This document shows, piece after piece, positions 44,259 through 52,659 of a DNA stretch of 64,000 nucleotides. The DNA is taken from NCBI RefSeq assembly GCF_048820975.1, contig NZ_JBMEUF010000001.1, positions 2,046,001 through 2,110,000 on the forward strand, in the 5' to 3' direction. The stretch comes from Glaciecola sp048820975. GTDB lineage: Bacteria; Pseudomonadota; Gammaproteobacteria; Enterobacterales; Alteromonadaceae. Every line of letters begins with the position of its first letter. Within the stretch, counting starts at the first letter, position 1. The translations under genes were made by a program, and so were the position numbers. The notes beneath the pieces are model-generated. The model was given only the letters and a program-made list of their open reading frames with translations, made no database searches and was not told the DNA's origin.

Positions 44259-44352
44259 ATGCGGGGCGAAGCTTCTTTTTGTTTTTACGGGTAATACCTT
44301 AAGCAACTACACAGTAAACCAGCCTTTCACGTTACTTATATGTAATTGCTCA

Positions 44353-44398
44353 TTGACAGGTAAGTTACATTTCATTAACTTATGTCTTATATAAGACA
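44353..44398 (+). promoter_or_regulatory. GH31 promoter with operator 2
   Basis: TTGACA (44353-44358), then TTAACT (44375-44380) after 16 bp, form a promoter. The perfect 16-bp palindrome TGTCTTATATAAGACA (44383-44398) covers the predicted start site, as for a repressor that blocks initiation. The GH31 ATG is 17 nt downstream. Confidence 0.75.
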
Positions 44399-44414
44399 CA
44401 TAGAGTAAGCTAGT

Positions 44415-46517
44415 ATGAGTAATGAATTTTCGGTAACAGAGCCTGATTGGAACAGCATTAAAGCTGCAGAAATTACCGCCAGCCCTTATTTAATAAATGA
44501 TAAACATCTTGCCGTGCCTACACAATATGGCAGTTTGTTATTTTCAATTAGCAAATTTGGGCTGCGTATTCAATCTGGCGGCGAAACTGCTACTGTTGCA
44601 GATAGTTTTGACTACGGCATGCTTACTACTACGCCAAATGCCTTAGCGCTTACATATGCTGGTAGCGAACAGCAATACAGCATTACTGCAGGCGAGTATC
44701 GCTTAGACTTATTCTCAGCCCCGCTACACTTTAAGCTGTACCGCAATAATGATTTGGTGCAAGAATCGGCTACCGACGGTCACTTTGTACGCCAACATCG
44801 CCTACCGCCTTTTGCTAAAACAGACGCAGGTTGGATCATTAGCCTTGAACTTGGTGATGATGAGTCGGTTTATGGTTTGGGTGAAAAATGGGGGAAACTT
44901 GATAAACGCGGCCAACTGGTTCGTTCGTATAACCATGATGCACTTGGCGTAAATACAGAAAAGTCTTATAAAAATACTCCTTATGCTTGGAGCCCTGAAG
45001 GCTGGAACTTATTTGTTCACACACCCACGCCAGTGACTCACGGCGTAGGCTATGCGCCTTGGTCGCAGCGCGCGTATATTTGCGTAGTAGAAGACACTCA
45101 GCTAGACATGTTTTTGTATCACTGTGATAGCCCAGCACAAAGCATCCACACTTATAGCAGCTTAACTGGGTTTGCGCCGGTTCCACCGAAGTGGAGCCTA
45201 GGCGTTATTCTTTCCAAGGCCTATTATAAAGACTCACAAGAGCTATTAGCAGTTGCCCGCGAAGTGCGCGAAAAAAACATGCCTTGCGATGTGATAACGC
45301 TTGATGGCCGGGCGTGGCAAGACACCGATACCCGTTTTGCATTTGAATGGGATCCAACTCGCTATGCCGATCCTAAGCCTGTGCTTGATGAACTAAAAGC
45401 AATGGACTTTAAAATTTGCGTATGGGAATACCCCATGATTTCAGTGAAAAACCCACTGTACGCAAAAGCGGCTGAAAAAGGCTGGTTAATTAAAGACAAA
45501 CGCACAGGTGAAGCTTATCGCTACGAATGGGATTTAAGCCCTTTCGGTGAAGTACTTACTCCACTGCCTGATTCAGGTATTTTAGATTTCACCCACCCCG
45601 ACGCTTACGAATTTTGGAAAGAATCACACAAGCCTTTATTTGAATTGGGTGTTGATATGATTAAGGCTGATTTTGGCGAGCAGTTAGAAGATGACAACAT
45701 GCTCTCTTACAGCGGTGATTCAGGTGACCGACTACATAACGTATACAGCATGCTATATAACCGCTGCGTATACGAAGCGGCTGAGAAATACTGCAAAACC
45801 GGTCCGTTTTTATTCAGCCGTTCTGCATGGACCGGCAGCCAGCGTTTTCCTTCACAGTGGGGCGGTGACCCTCAAGCCGACTGGCACGGTTTAGCTGCTA
45901 GTATTCGCGGCAGCCTTTCTTGGGGTATGTCGGGTGGGCCATTCTTCGCCACCGACATCGGCGGTTTTTATAAAGATACACGCGATTCAGAGTTATACGT
46001 TCGTTGGACGCAAGCATCAGTATTTTCAGCTCATATGCGTTTACATGGCATTGGCCCTCGCGAACCTTGGTCATACTCTGAAGAGGCCTCTGAAGCGGTA
46101 TTTGAAGCACTTAAACTGCGTTATCGTTTATTGCCTTATTTAGAAAAAACCACACTTCAAGCCAGTGAAACCGGTTTGCCCGTGCAACGCTCTATGGCAC
46201 TCGCTTTCCCTAATGACCCCCTTGCTCGCCAATTTGAACAGCAATTCATGTGCGGTGAAAGCTTATTAGTGGTGCCTTGCATTGTGCCAGGGGGTAAGGT
46301 GAAGTTTTATTTGCCTGAAGGTGAGTGGCTTCGTTTCAACGTAAATAACACCGGGGCAGCAAATGCAAATACCTACCAAGGCGGTAAATACTACGAGCAA
46401 ATTTTAAGCTTAAATGAACTTGCCGTATTTGTTCGCAGGGCCGAGCACGTTATTTTAGGCCCCGAGGTAGAGCATACCGAAATGGATATGTCGGCAACCA
46501 CTATGTGGCCGCGCTAG
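44415..46517 (+). CDS. GH31 family alpha-glycosidase
   Basis: A 700-residue retaining alpha-glycosidase without signal peptide, so cytosolic. The N-terminal beta-sandwich (about 1-250) is followed by a TIM barrel. The nucleophile Asp is in DMIKADFGEQLEDD and the acid/base Asp in SQWGGDPQADWHG. SAWTGSQRFPSQWGG and FFATDIGGF are family-typical, and the overall order is YicI-like. The loop VITLDGRAWQDTDTRFAFEWDP is unlike YicI xylosidase (DCFWM). It also lacks the Gln, Arg-x-x-Trp and Tyr residues of the sulfoquinovosidase QQRWY set. It is co-operonic with a sodium symporter. Substrate open: an alpha-glycoside. Confidence 0.92.
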   Translation: MSNEFSVTEPDWNSIKAAEITASPYLINDKHLAVPTQYGSLLFSISKFGLRIQSGGETATVADSFDYGMLTTTPNALALTYAGSEQQYSITAGEYRLDLFSAPLHFKLYRNNDLVQESATDGHFVRQHRLPPFAKTDAGWIISLELGDDESVYGLGEKWGKLDKRGQLVRSYNHDALGVNTEKSYKNTPYAWSPEGWNLFVHTPTPVTHGVGYAPWSQRAYICVVEDTQLDMFLYHCDSPAQSIHTYSSLTGFAPVPPKWSLGVILSKAYYKDSQELLAVAREVREKNMPCDVITLDGRAWQDTDTRFAFEWDPTRYADPKPVLDELKAMDFKICVWEYPMISVKNPLYAKAAEKGWLIKDKRTGEAYRYEWDLSPFGEVLTPLPDSGILDFTHPDAYEFWKESHKPLFELGVDMIKADFGEQLEDDNMLSYSGDSGDRLHNVYSMLYNRCVYEAAEKYCKTGPFLFSRSAWTGSQRFPSQWGGDPQADWHGLAASIRGSLSWGMSGGPFFATDIGGFYKDTRDSELYVRWTQASVFSAHMRLHGIGPREPWSYSEEASEAVFEALKLRYRLLPYLEKTTLQASETGLPVQRSMALAFPNDPLARQFEQQFMCGESLLVVPCIVPGGKVKFYLPEGEWLRFNVNNTGAANANTYQGGKYYEQILSLNELAVFVRRAEHVILGPEVEHTEMDMSATTMWPR

Positions 46518-46533
46518 CGCTTGGAGTATTAGC

Positions 46534-48261
46534 ATGAACGTGACGCTTACCTTACTGACCTGCATGGCTTTTATGGCTGTGGTCGCTTTTATTTCATATC
46601 AAAAAACAAAGGGCGAAGTAAACACACAAGATGGTTATTTCCTTGCAGGCAGAGGCTTAACCGGTACTTTCATAGCCGGTTCTATGATCTTAACAAACTT
46701 GTCTGCAGAGCAGCTTATAGGCCTTAACGGCTCAGCATTTGGTTACAATTTAAGCGCCATGGCCTGGGAAGTTACCGCCGGTATTTCTACCATTATTATG
46801 GCTTTGATATTTTTACCTCGCTACTTAGCTGGTGCATTCTCAACCCTACCTGAATTTTTACGTGACCGCTTTGATGACAAAGTAAGAAGAATGACGGTAG
46901 TCTTATTTATGGTGGGCTATACCTTAATTACTATTCCGTCGGTGCTTTATTCAGGTTCTATTGCGGTACTGCGCTTGTTTGATGTGCCAGGACTACTCAA
47001 TTTGAATTACGAAACCAGCTTAGTCGTTACGATTGTAATGGTGGGCAGTATAGGTGCCCTGTACGCCATATTTGGCGGGTTAAAGGCCGTTGCGGTATCA
47101 GATACCATTAATGGTATTGGCTTATTAATTGTAGGTTTGCTTGTACCTATATTAGGTTTGATTGCATTAGGTGACGGCAGTTTTTCAGCCGGCCTAACAA
47201 CCATAGCCACCACAGAAACTGAAAAACTGAATGCGATTGGGGGGGCCGATGATCCCGTGCCCTTTGGTACCATTTTTACTGGGATGTTATTAGCCAATTT
47301 ATTTTATTGGGGTACTAATCAATATGTTATTCAGCGTACTTTAGGCGCTAAGAACCTCGTTGAAGGTCAAAAAGGCGTGTTGTTTTCGGGCTACTTCAAA
47401 GTATTGGTTCCATTTATGATGATGTTGCCTGGTGTAATTGCGTATCATTTATATCAAAACGACAGCATGCAAACCATTGACCTAGCCTACCCGCATTTGG
47501 TTAAAGACGTGCTTCCACAGTATTTATCAGGCTTTTTTCTAGCCGTGCTATTGGGCGCGGTGTTTAGCTCGTTCAACTCTCTATTAAATAGTGCGGCCAC
47601 CCTATTTTGCCTAGACGTATATAAACCCTTTAAAAAAGAGAAAGTGAGCGACTCAGAGCTTATTCGTGTGGCTAAAATTACAAGTATAGTGATTGCGGTA
47701 GTGTCTTTTATAACGGCGCCTTTATTGATGTTTGCCCCCGAAGGCTTGTGGCAAATTATACGAATATTCACAGGTTTTTATAACATTCCTGTTATTACGA
47801 TTGTGTTAGTGGGTTTGTTTACTAAAAACGTGCCCGCTTTAGCGGCAAAAGTGGCGATTATATTTCACGTAATTGCGTATGGATTGCTTAAGTTTGTATG
47901 GCAGGTAGAAATAAACTTCATTCATATTTATGCCATTTTATTCGCAATAGAATTAGCCATAATGCTAGCGATAGGCCACTTCTACCCAATGGCAAAACCT
48001 TGGAAGTTTATACCTAAGGCCGAAGTGGATATGACACCTTGGCGCTATGCTATTCCTTGCGCAATAATACTCGTTGCTTTAATTGCAACCTTGTACCTTA
48101 TGTTTTCACCCATAGGGTTTGTGGGCGGCATAAGCGCTGCGTTTATCCCATCGTTATTAGGGGTATGGTCAACCTGCGTTATTGCAATAATGTTTAGCTT
48201 GAAATGGTGGCGTGCAAGGTATGAATTGAGCTTAAAGCACCTAGCAAGCGAGCCTAGCTAA
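46534..48261 (+). CDS. SSS family sodium:solute symporter
   Basis: A 575-residue transporter of the SLC5/vSGLT type with about 14 membrane helices. It has the TM1 region LAGRGLTGTFIAGSMILTNLSAEQLIGLNG, GSIGALYAIFGGLKAVAVSDTING and FSSFNSLLNSAATLFCLDVY, the sodium-site helix. It resembles the YidK/sugar-symporter branch. It starts 16 nt after GH31 and should import the intact glycoside or its sugar into the cytosol with sodium. Two palindromic repeats follow its stop. Confidence 0.9.
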   Translation: MNVTLTLLTCMAFMAVVAFISYQKTKGEVNTQDGYFLAGRGLTGTFIAGSMILTNLSAEQLIGLNGSAFGYNLSAMAWEVTAGISTIIMALIFLPRYLAGAFSTLPEFLRDRFDDKVRRMTVVLFMVGYTLITIPSVLYSGSIAVLRLFDVPGLLNLNYETSLVVTIVMVGSIGALYAIFGGLKAVAVSDTINGIGLLIVGLLVPILGLIALGDGSFSAGLTTIATTETEKLNAIGGADDPVPFGTIFTGMLLANLFYWGTNQYVIQRTLGAKNLVEGQKGVLFSGYFKVLVPFMMMLPGVIAYHLYQNDSMQTIDLAYPHLVKDVLPQYLSGFFLAVLLGAVFSSFNSLLNSAATLFCLDVYKPFKKEKVSDSELIRVAKITSIVIAVVSFITAPLLMFAPEGLWQIIRIFTGFYNIPVITIVLVGLFTKNVPALAAKVAIIFHVIAYGLLKFVWQVEINFIHIYAILFAIELAIMLAIGHFYPMAKPWKFIPKAEVDMTPWRYAIPCAIILVALIATLYLMFSPIGFVGGISAAFIPSLLGVWSTCVIAIMFSLKWWRARYELSLKHLASEPS

Positions 48262-48266
48262 GGCTT

Positions 48267-48380
48267 GGAGGTCGTGGCCTTCGCCACGATGACAAGAATT
48301 AGCCACTTTTCGTCATCCCCTTGAAGAAGGGGACCTTTGCTAAAGCTGAGGTGGGAGGTCGTGGCCTTCGCCACGATGAC
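48267..48380. repeat. pair of 27-bp palindromic repeats flanking a third stem-loop
   Basis: Two identical 27-bp copies (48267-48293 and 48354-48380) read GGAGGTCGTGGCC then TTCGCCACGATGAC, each with the stem CGTGGC/GCCACG. Between them CGTCATCCCCTTGAAGAAGG continues into a CCCCTTGAAGAAGGGG stem at 48317-48332. The same family appears inside the tandem array near 32791-32815. These look like dispersed extragenic palindromes (REP/SPEKTOR-like) and may double as a terminator. Confidence 0.88.
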
Positions 48381-48403
48381 TAGCTATTTATTAAAGAGCG
48401 AAT

Positions 48404-49756
48404 TTACTCTTGTGCTTTATACAAACGCTCAAATTTCAGGCCTTTCGCGGTTCGGTTATCAAAACCTTGCCAGTAAGTATGCTCATCTTTCTCTTGGCCG
48501 CTTTCATCTTTAGCCCATACACCATCGTTAGAATTAGGCACTAAGTCTAGGTAGGGTTTCATATCATCATCATTTTTCAAATATTTATTTAGCCAAGCGC
48601 TTACAAAGTGCTGTGCAATATTATTCATACGTACGTTATCCCAAACCGCATCAGAGTAGTGAGCACTCACACTACCGCCAAGTTCAGCGTTGTATACATA
48701 TGACTCCTCAGGAGCAGGCATAACTGCGCCGGCATTATGGTTTGCGTTCATGTAAGTTAATAAGCTTCGGTCAACGTTTTTTGCACCTTGCCAAATGGCG
48801 CGCACACCGTTTTCATAACCTGAAACATCATCCTGTGAACCCGACACAAGCATTATTGGAATAGATATGGTATTAAGGTCAAACATATTGTAGTTCATTC
48901 CCCAAGGGGCAAATGCAATAATGGTTTTTAAGCGTTCATCAACCTTAGGCTTGAGCCCTGATTGATGGCGCTTTAATGTGCCAAATGGCGCTGATAATGG
49001 ACTGCTCACAGCTTCTTTTGTTATACCTGCTCCGGCATTAATAAGTGCTCCATAGCCCCCCATAGAGTAGCCAATTAATGCAGTATTATTTGCATCAACC
49101 AGCTCATATAAAAATGAGCTTTTATCTGCGGCCATGTTAGCTAAGTGGTCTAAAACAAAAAGCTGATCGACTGGACGATTAACTAAGGTTGAAGCGAATG
49201 CATCTTTTGATCTGTAGGTTGAATCGGTGTGGTCAATTGATACTACCACGTAACCTTTTGATGCAATATTTTCTGCTAAATGTGCCAATAAGAATCGGTT
49301 TCCTGGATAACCGTGCGACACAATTACTAAAGGAAATGCCTTTTCGCTGGCAATGGCTTTTGCATCACGAATCGCTCTTCCGTGCAATTCTACTTGCTTT
49401 TTACCATCACGAATATACGCATTAATTATGGTGTTGCTCGCAGTGGCAGTACTCGAAGCTTGTGCCGGATACCATACTTCAGCGGTTAAGGGCCTGTCAT
49501 ACATGGGCATTTCATTGGGCTTAGATTGTTTTGGATCAAGCGCTAAAATATTGATTTGATCAGGGTTAACTAACTCAAGGGTTCTCACGCCAATTTTATA
49601 TTCGCCATAAGCGGCTAATTGTGGTGCATCAGGGCGCTGAGCATCGATTCTATTTTCAGCCAAAGCAAAATTTAAAAGGCCTAGGCTTATTAATAACATG
49701 CATCCTTTGGTGAAAGTTTTTACTCTCACGTTTTTCAGTACAACAGATGAATCCAC
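48404..49756 (-). CDS. secreted alpha/beta hydrolase (PAF-acetylhydrolase/chlorophyllase-like)
   Basis: A 450-residue exported hydrolase. The nucleophile elbow is ALIGYSMGGYGAL, the oxyanion region PLVIVSHGYPGNRFLLAHLAE, an acid candidate VSGSQDDVSGYE and the His in MNANHNAGA. The start is GTG at 49756, six bases after AGGAGA. Longer frames to 49831 lack a ribosome-binding site. A signal peptide ends near LLNFALAEN. It probably cleaves lipid or other esters outside the cytosol. It sits between the symporter and the TonB receptor, but no GTCTT palindrome precedes it directly. Confidence 0.83.
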   Translation of the reverse strand: MDSSVVLKNVRVKTFTKGCMLLISLGLLNFALAENRIDAQRPDAPQLAAYGEYKIGVRTLELVNPDQINILALDPKQSKPNEMPMYDRPLTAEVWYPAQASSTATASNTIINAYIRDGKKQVELHGRAIRDAKAIASEKAFPLVIVSHGYPGNRFLLAHLAENIASKGYVVVSIDHTDSTYRSKDAFASTLVNRPVDQLFVLDHLANMAADKSSFLYELVDANNTALIGYSMGGYGALINAGAGITKEAVSSPLSAPFGTLKRHQSGLKPKVDERLKTIIAFAPWGMNYNMFDLNTISIPIMLVSGSQDDVSGYENGVRAIWQGAKNVDRSLLTYMNANHNAGAVMPAPEESYVYNAELGGSVSAHYSDAVWDNVRMNNIAQHFVSAWLNKYLKNDDDMKPYLDLVPNSNDGVWAKDESGQEKDEHTYWQGFDNRTAKGLKFERLYKAQE

Positions 49757-50206
49757 TTGATTTCTCCTAAATAAAAGACGAATTATGCCCATACAATTAT
49801 GACCATTTGATAACAAAAAATATGAAACCACATTTATTGTGGCAGCTCACTTTGTATTTAACTGACAAATACAAGATAAAACACGACACTTATTGTTATA
49901 TTATTGTATAAGCACTGCGAATTGTGACTATTCACAGCAACTAAAACATCGCAATAAAAAACTCAAAAACAAATAAAATCATATAGATAAAGAACTGCGC
50001 CCTTTTACAATCTTAATTCAAACCAAAACCAACCTGTTAACAAAAAGATTGCAATTGATTTACTTTTTAGTTAAGTTTTACCTGTCTTTTGTCTTATACA
50101 AGACAAAAGAAACTTAAACACATTTACGTAAAACAAAAAAGACCGTTGGACACACGGCACATTGTAAGTGCAATAAACCTATAAAAATGAAATCGTGGAG
50201 AGCACC
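49757..50206. other. 450-bp divergent intergenic region
   Basis: A very AT-rich region between the hydrolase and the TonB receptor. Apart from operator 3 (separate entry) with a possible TTGATT at 50055-50060 and TTACCT at 50078-50083 before it, I see no ORF or structured RNA. Confidence 0.6.
50087..50108. promoter_or_regulatory. operator 3 before the TonB receptor
   Basis: A perfect inverted repeat with 9-bp arms: TTTTGTCTT (50087-50095), ATAC, AAGACAAAA (50100-50108). Its core GTCTTATACAAGAC is the third copy of the GntR-linked palindrome. It lies about 98 nt before the receptor ATG, where the start site is expected. Confidence 0.75.
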
Positions 50207-52588
50207 ATGTTACTAAAACCTAGCACACTACATACAGGTATTACTCGGGCATTAGCTATTAGTACTTGTATGACAATCGGCTTTGCAGCCAATGCACAAG
50301 AAGTTGAAACTGAGGAAGATAAAGGGCTCATGGAGACCATTACAGTTACTTCACAAAAACGTGTAGAAAATCTAAATGAAGTCCCTGTTGCCGTATCAGT
50401 TTTACGTGAAGACCAAATCAACTCTGCGTTTTCTGCCAATATTGAAGGTTTACAAGCCTTGGTGCCATCCGTTAGTTTCCGTAAAGGAAACACAACCAGA
50501 AACTCAGCTATTACTGTTCGTGGTATTGGTACAATTTCATTTAGTGTTGCAGCTGAGCCAAGCGTATCAACGGTAGTTGATGGTGTAGTGCTAGGGCGTT
50601 CTGGCCAAGCATTCGTTGATTTATATGACTTAGAACGCATTGAAGTGTTACGTGGCCCGCAAGGTACCTTATTTGGTAAAAATGCGTCTGCCGGTGTTGT
50701 GAATATTACCACTAAGCGCCCAAGTGATGAATTTGAAGGTTCAGCGGAGGTCACCTTATTCCAAGACAATGAATATCGTTTAAAGAGCAGTGTATCAGGC
50801 GCATTAAATGACAATGTAAACGGTAGTTTAACGGTACTGAAATCACAGTTTGACGGCTACATTAAAAATGTTTACAACAACGAAATGACCAACGGTTATG
50901 ACAAAGAAGGTATTCGTGCCATGCTTGATATTGAAGCGGGTGACGAAACTGACGTACTATTCATTTTTGAAAATGTAGAATCGAATGATGGATGCTGCGC
51001 TGATTTAGAGCTTTCGCCAAGTGGTCGCCACCCGGGTTCTGAAGCCTTACCTAACAGCACGGGAACTGGGGATTTAGATTTAGAGCAACGCCTAGTTGAT
51101 CATGATTTTGAAACACGTACCTTAGATGAAACCACCGGCTTTTCTATGCAAATAGATACTATGTTTGGGGATCATCAATTTACCTCTATTACCGCATACC
51201 GAGATTGGGACAACACTGAATTTCGTGAAGGTGACTTCACTTCTACCGCGGGTACTCGCCCTTTCCCTGTTTTTGCAGAACCGTTCCAACTTCATGACAT
51301 AGGTGCGCAAAATTGGAAGCAAACATCACAAGAATTCCGCATTGCTTCGCCAGTAGGAAATGATTTTGATTATCAGGTAGGTGCATTTTGGTGGAGCCAA
51401 AAATCAACCAGAAACTTTACTCGTGATGCAAGTTGCCAAAACAATGGTGGGCAGTTCCCTGCAGCAATTAGCACCTATTTAACAGAGACCTTTGGCATTG
51501 CTGAACCAAGTGATGATCAAGTAAATCAATTTATTGAAGATGAAGGCCTAAGCTGTAATTCAAATGATATTGTAAGTGCCACTGCTTACATGGAAACACA
51601 GTTTGATAACTGGGCGCTATTTGCTGATGGTAAATACCATATTAATGACGATTTACGCCTATTGTTTGGCATTCGCTACACTGATGATGAAGTAAGTTAC
51701 TCACACAATAGAAGCAGCAATGACCAATACAGCAGAACGGGTGTTGGCGTGCGTAGTTTTGATACCGACTATAGCGGCTCTACTGATGAAAGTAATGTGT
51801 CAGGGAAATTAGGTGTGCAATATGATTTATCTGACAGCAGCATGACTTACCTAACCTTCTCACAAGGTTATAAAGGCCCTGCATTTAACGTATTTTATAA
51901 TATGTCAGCAACCGATACGTTACCCATTGGCGAAGAAACGTCTGATGCATTTGAGCTAGGTTATAAATATGCAAGCCGCGATATTATTTTTAACGCAGCG
52001 GTATTTAGAACCGACATTGATGGCTTCCAAGCGAACAACTCTGAACTACTTGATGAAGTTACTATTACTCGCTTAACCAATGCGGGCTCGGTAACTACCC
52101 AAGGCATTGAGTTTGATTTCATGTGGCAAGTAAATGATGACTTTGCTTTAAGTGGCGGTTTATCAAAAGTAGATGCGGAAGTAGATGAATTCCGCTGCCC
52201 TGTAACCGACCCTACTTGTACGGGTAGTTCAGGTGCTGATTTACCGTTTTCACCAGATCTTAAATACTCCGTTACGGGTGAGTATATTTGGGAAATGGAG
52301 AACATGGATATTATCTTAAACGGTTCATACGTTTATACCGATGAAATGTTTGTTGGTGCACCGGGTGCATTTGCCACCGATAGCGACCCTGCCGTGCTGC
52401 CTGACTACGCAATTCTTAATGCGAGTTTAGCGTTCTCATTCAGCGATGATGATTATCGCATTAGTTTAATTGGTAAAAACTTAACTGACGAAAGCTATGT
52501 AACCACATACAGTGGTGACAACTTCCGTTATCAAATCCCGCGTGACGCAGACCGTTACTTTGGTGTGCAATTACGTGCTAGATTCTAA
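50207..52588 (+). CDS. TonB-dependent outer-membrane receptor
   Basis: A 793-residue ligand-gated outer-membrane transporter. A signal peptide ends near AANAQE, followed by a TonB-box-like ETITVTSQKRVENLNEVPVAVSVL and the plug domain (about 45-160; DLYDLERIEVLRGPQGTLFGKNASAGVVNI). A 22-strand barrel ends in VQLRARF with a terminal Phe. The ATG at 50207 is nine bases after GGAG. An operator of the GntR-linked family precedes it, so it probably brings the GH31/dioxygenase substrate across the outer membrane. It is shorter than SusC-type receptors, and no SusD is present. Confidence 0.93.
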   Translation: MLLKPSTLHTGITRALAISTCMTIGFAANAQEVETEEDKGLMETITVTSQKRVENLNEVPVAVSVLREDQINSAFSANIEGLQALVPSVSFRKGNTTRNSAITVRGIGTISFSVAAEPSVSTVVDGVVLGRSGQAFVDLYDLERIEVLRGPQGTLFGKNASAGVVNITTKRPSDEFEGSAEVTLFQDNEYRLKSSVSGALNDNVNGSLTVLKSQFDGYIKNVYNNEMTNGYDKEGIRAMLDIEAGDETDVLFIFENVESNDGCCADLELSPSGRHPGSEALPNSTGTGDLDLEQRLVDHDFETRTLDETTGFSMQIDTMFGDHQFTSITAYRDWDNTEFREGDFTSTAGTRPFPVFAEPFQLHDIGAQNWKQTSQEFRIASPVGNDFDYQVGAFWWSQKSTRNFTRDASCQNNGGQFPAAISTYLTETFGIAEPSDDQVNQFIEDEGLSCNSNDIVSATAYMETQFDNWALFADGKYHINDDLRLLFGIRYTDDEVSYSHNRSSNDQYSRTGVGVRSFDTDYSGSTDESNVSGKLGVQYDLSDSSMTYLTFSQGYKGPAFNVFYNMSATDTLPIGEETSDAFELGYKYASRDIIFNAAVFRTDIDGFQANNSELLDEVTITRLTNAGSVTTQGIEFDFMWQVNDDFALSGGLSKVDAEVDEFRCPVTDPTCTGSSGADLPFSPDLKYSVTGEYIWEMENMDIILNGSYVYTDEMFVGAPGAFATDSDPAVLPDYAILNASLAFSFSDDDYRISLIGKNLTDESYVTTYSGDNFRYQIPRDADRYFGVQLRARF

Positions 52589-52608
52589 TTACATGTAAAC
52601 AAAAATAT

Positions 52609-52633
52609 AAGGCGCCTAGTTGGCGCCTTTTTT
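52609..52633 (+). terminator. intrinsic terminator after the TonB receptor
   Basis: AAGGCGCC (52609-52616), a 5-nt loop, GGCGCCTT (52622-52629) and a T-run to 52633, just before the convergent MshQ-like gene. Confidence 0.92.
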
Positions 52634-52659
52634 CATTAACGTAACACTCATAAAGTGAC

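Noticed and set aside
44415..46517. Firm naming of the GH31 enzyme as sulfoquinovosidase
   Set aside because: The context is suggestive, but the QQRWY sulfonate-binding residues are not visible in their usual positions, so only GH31 is claimed.
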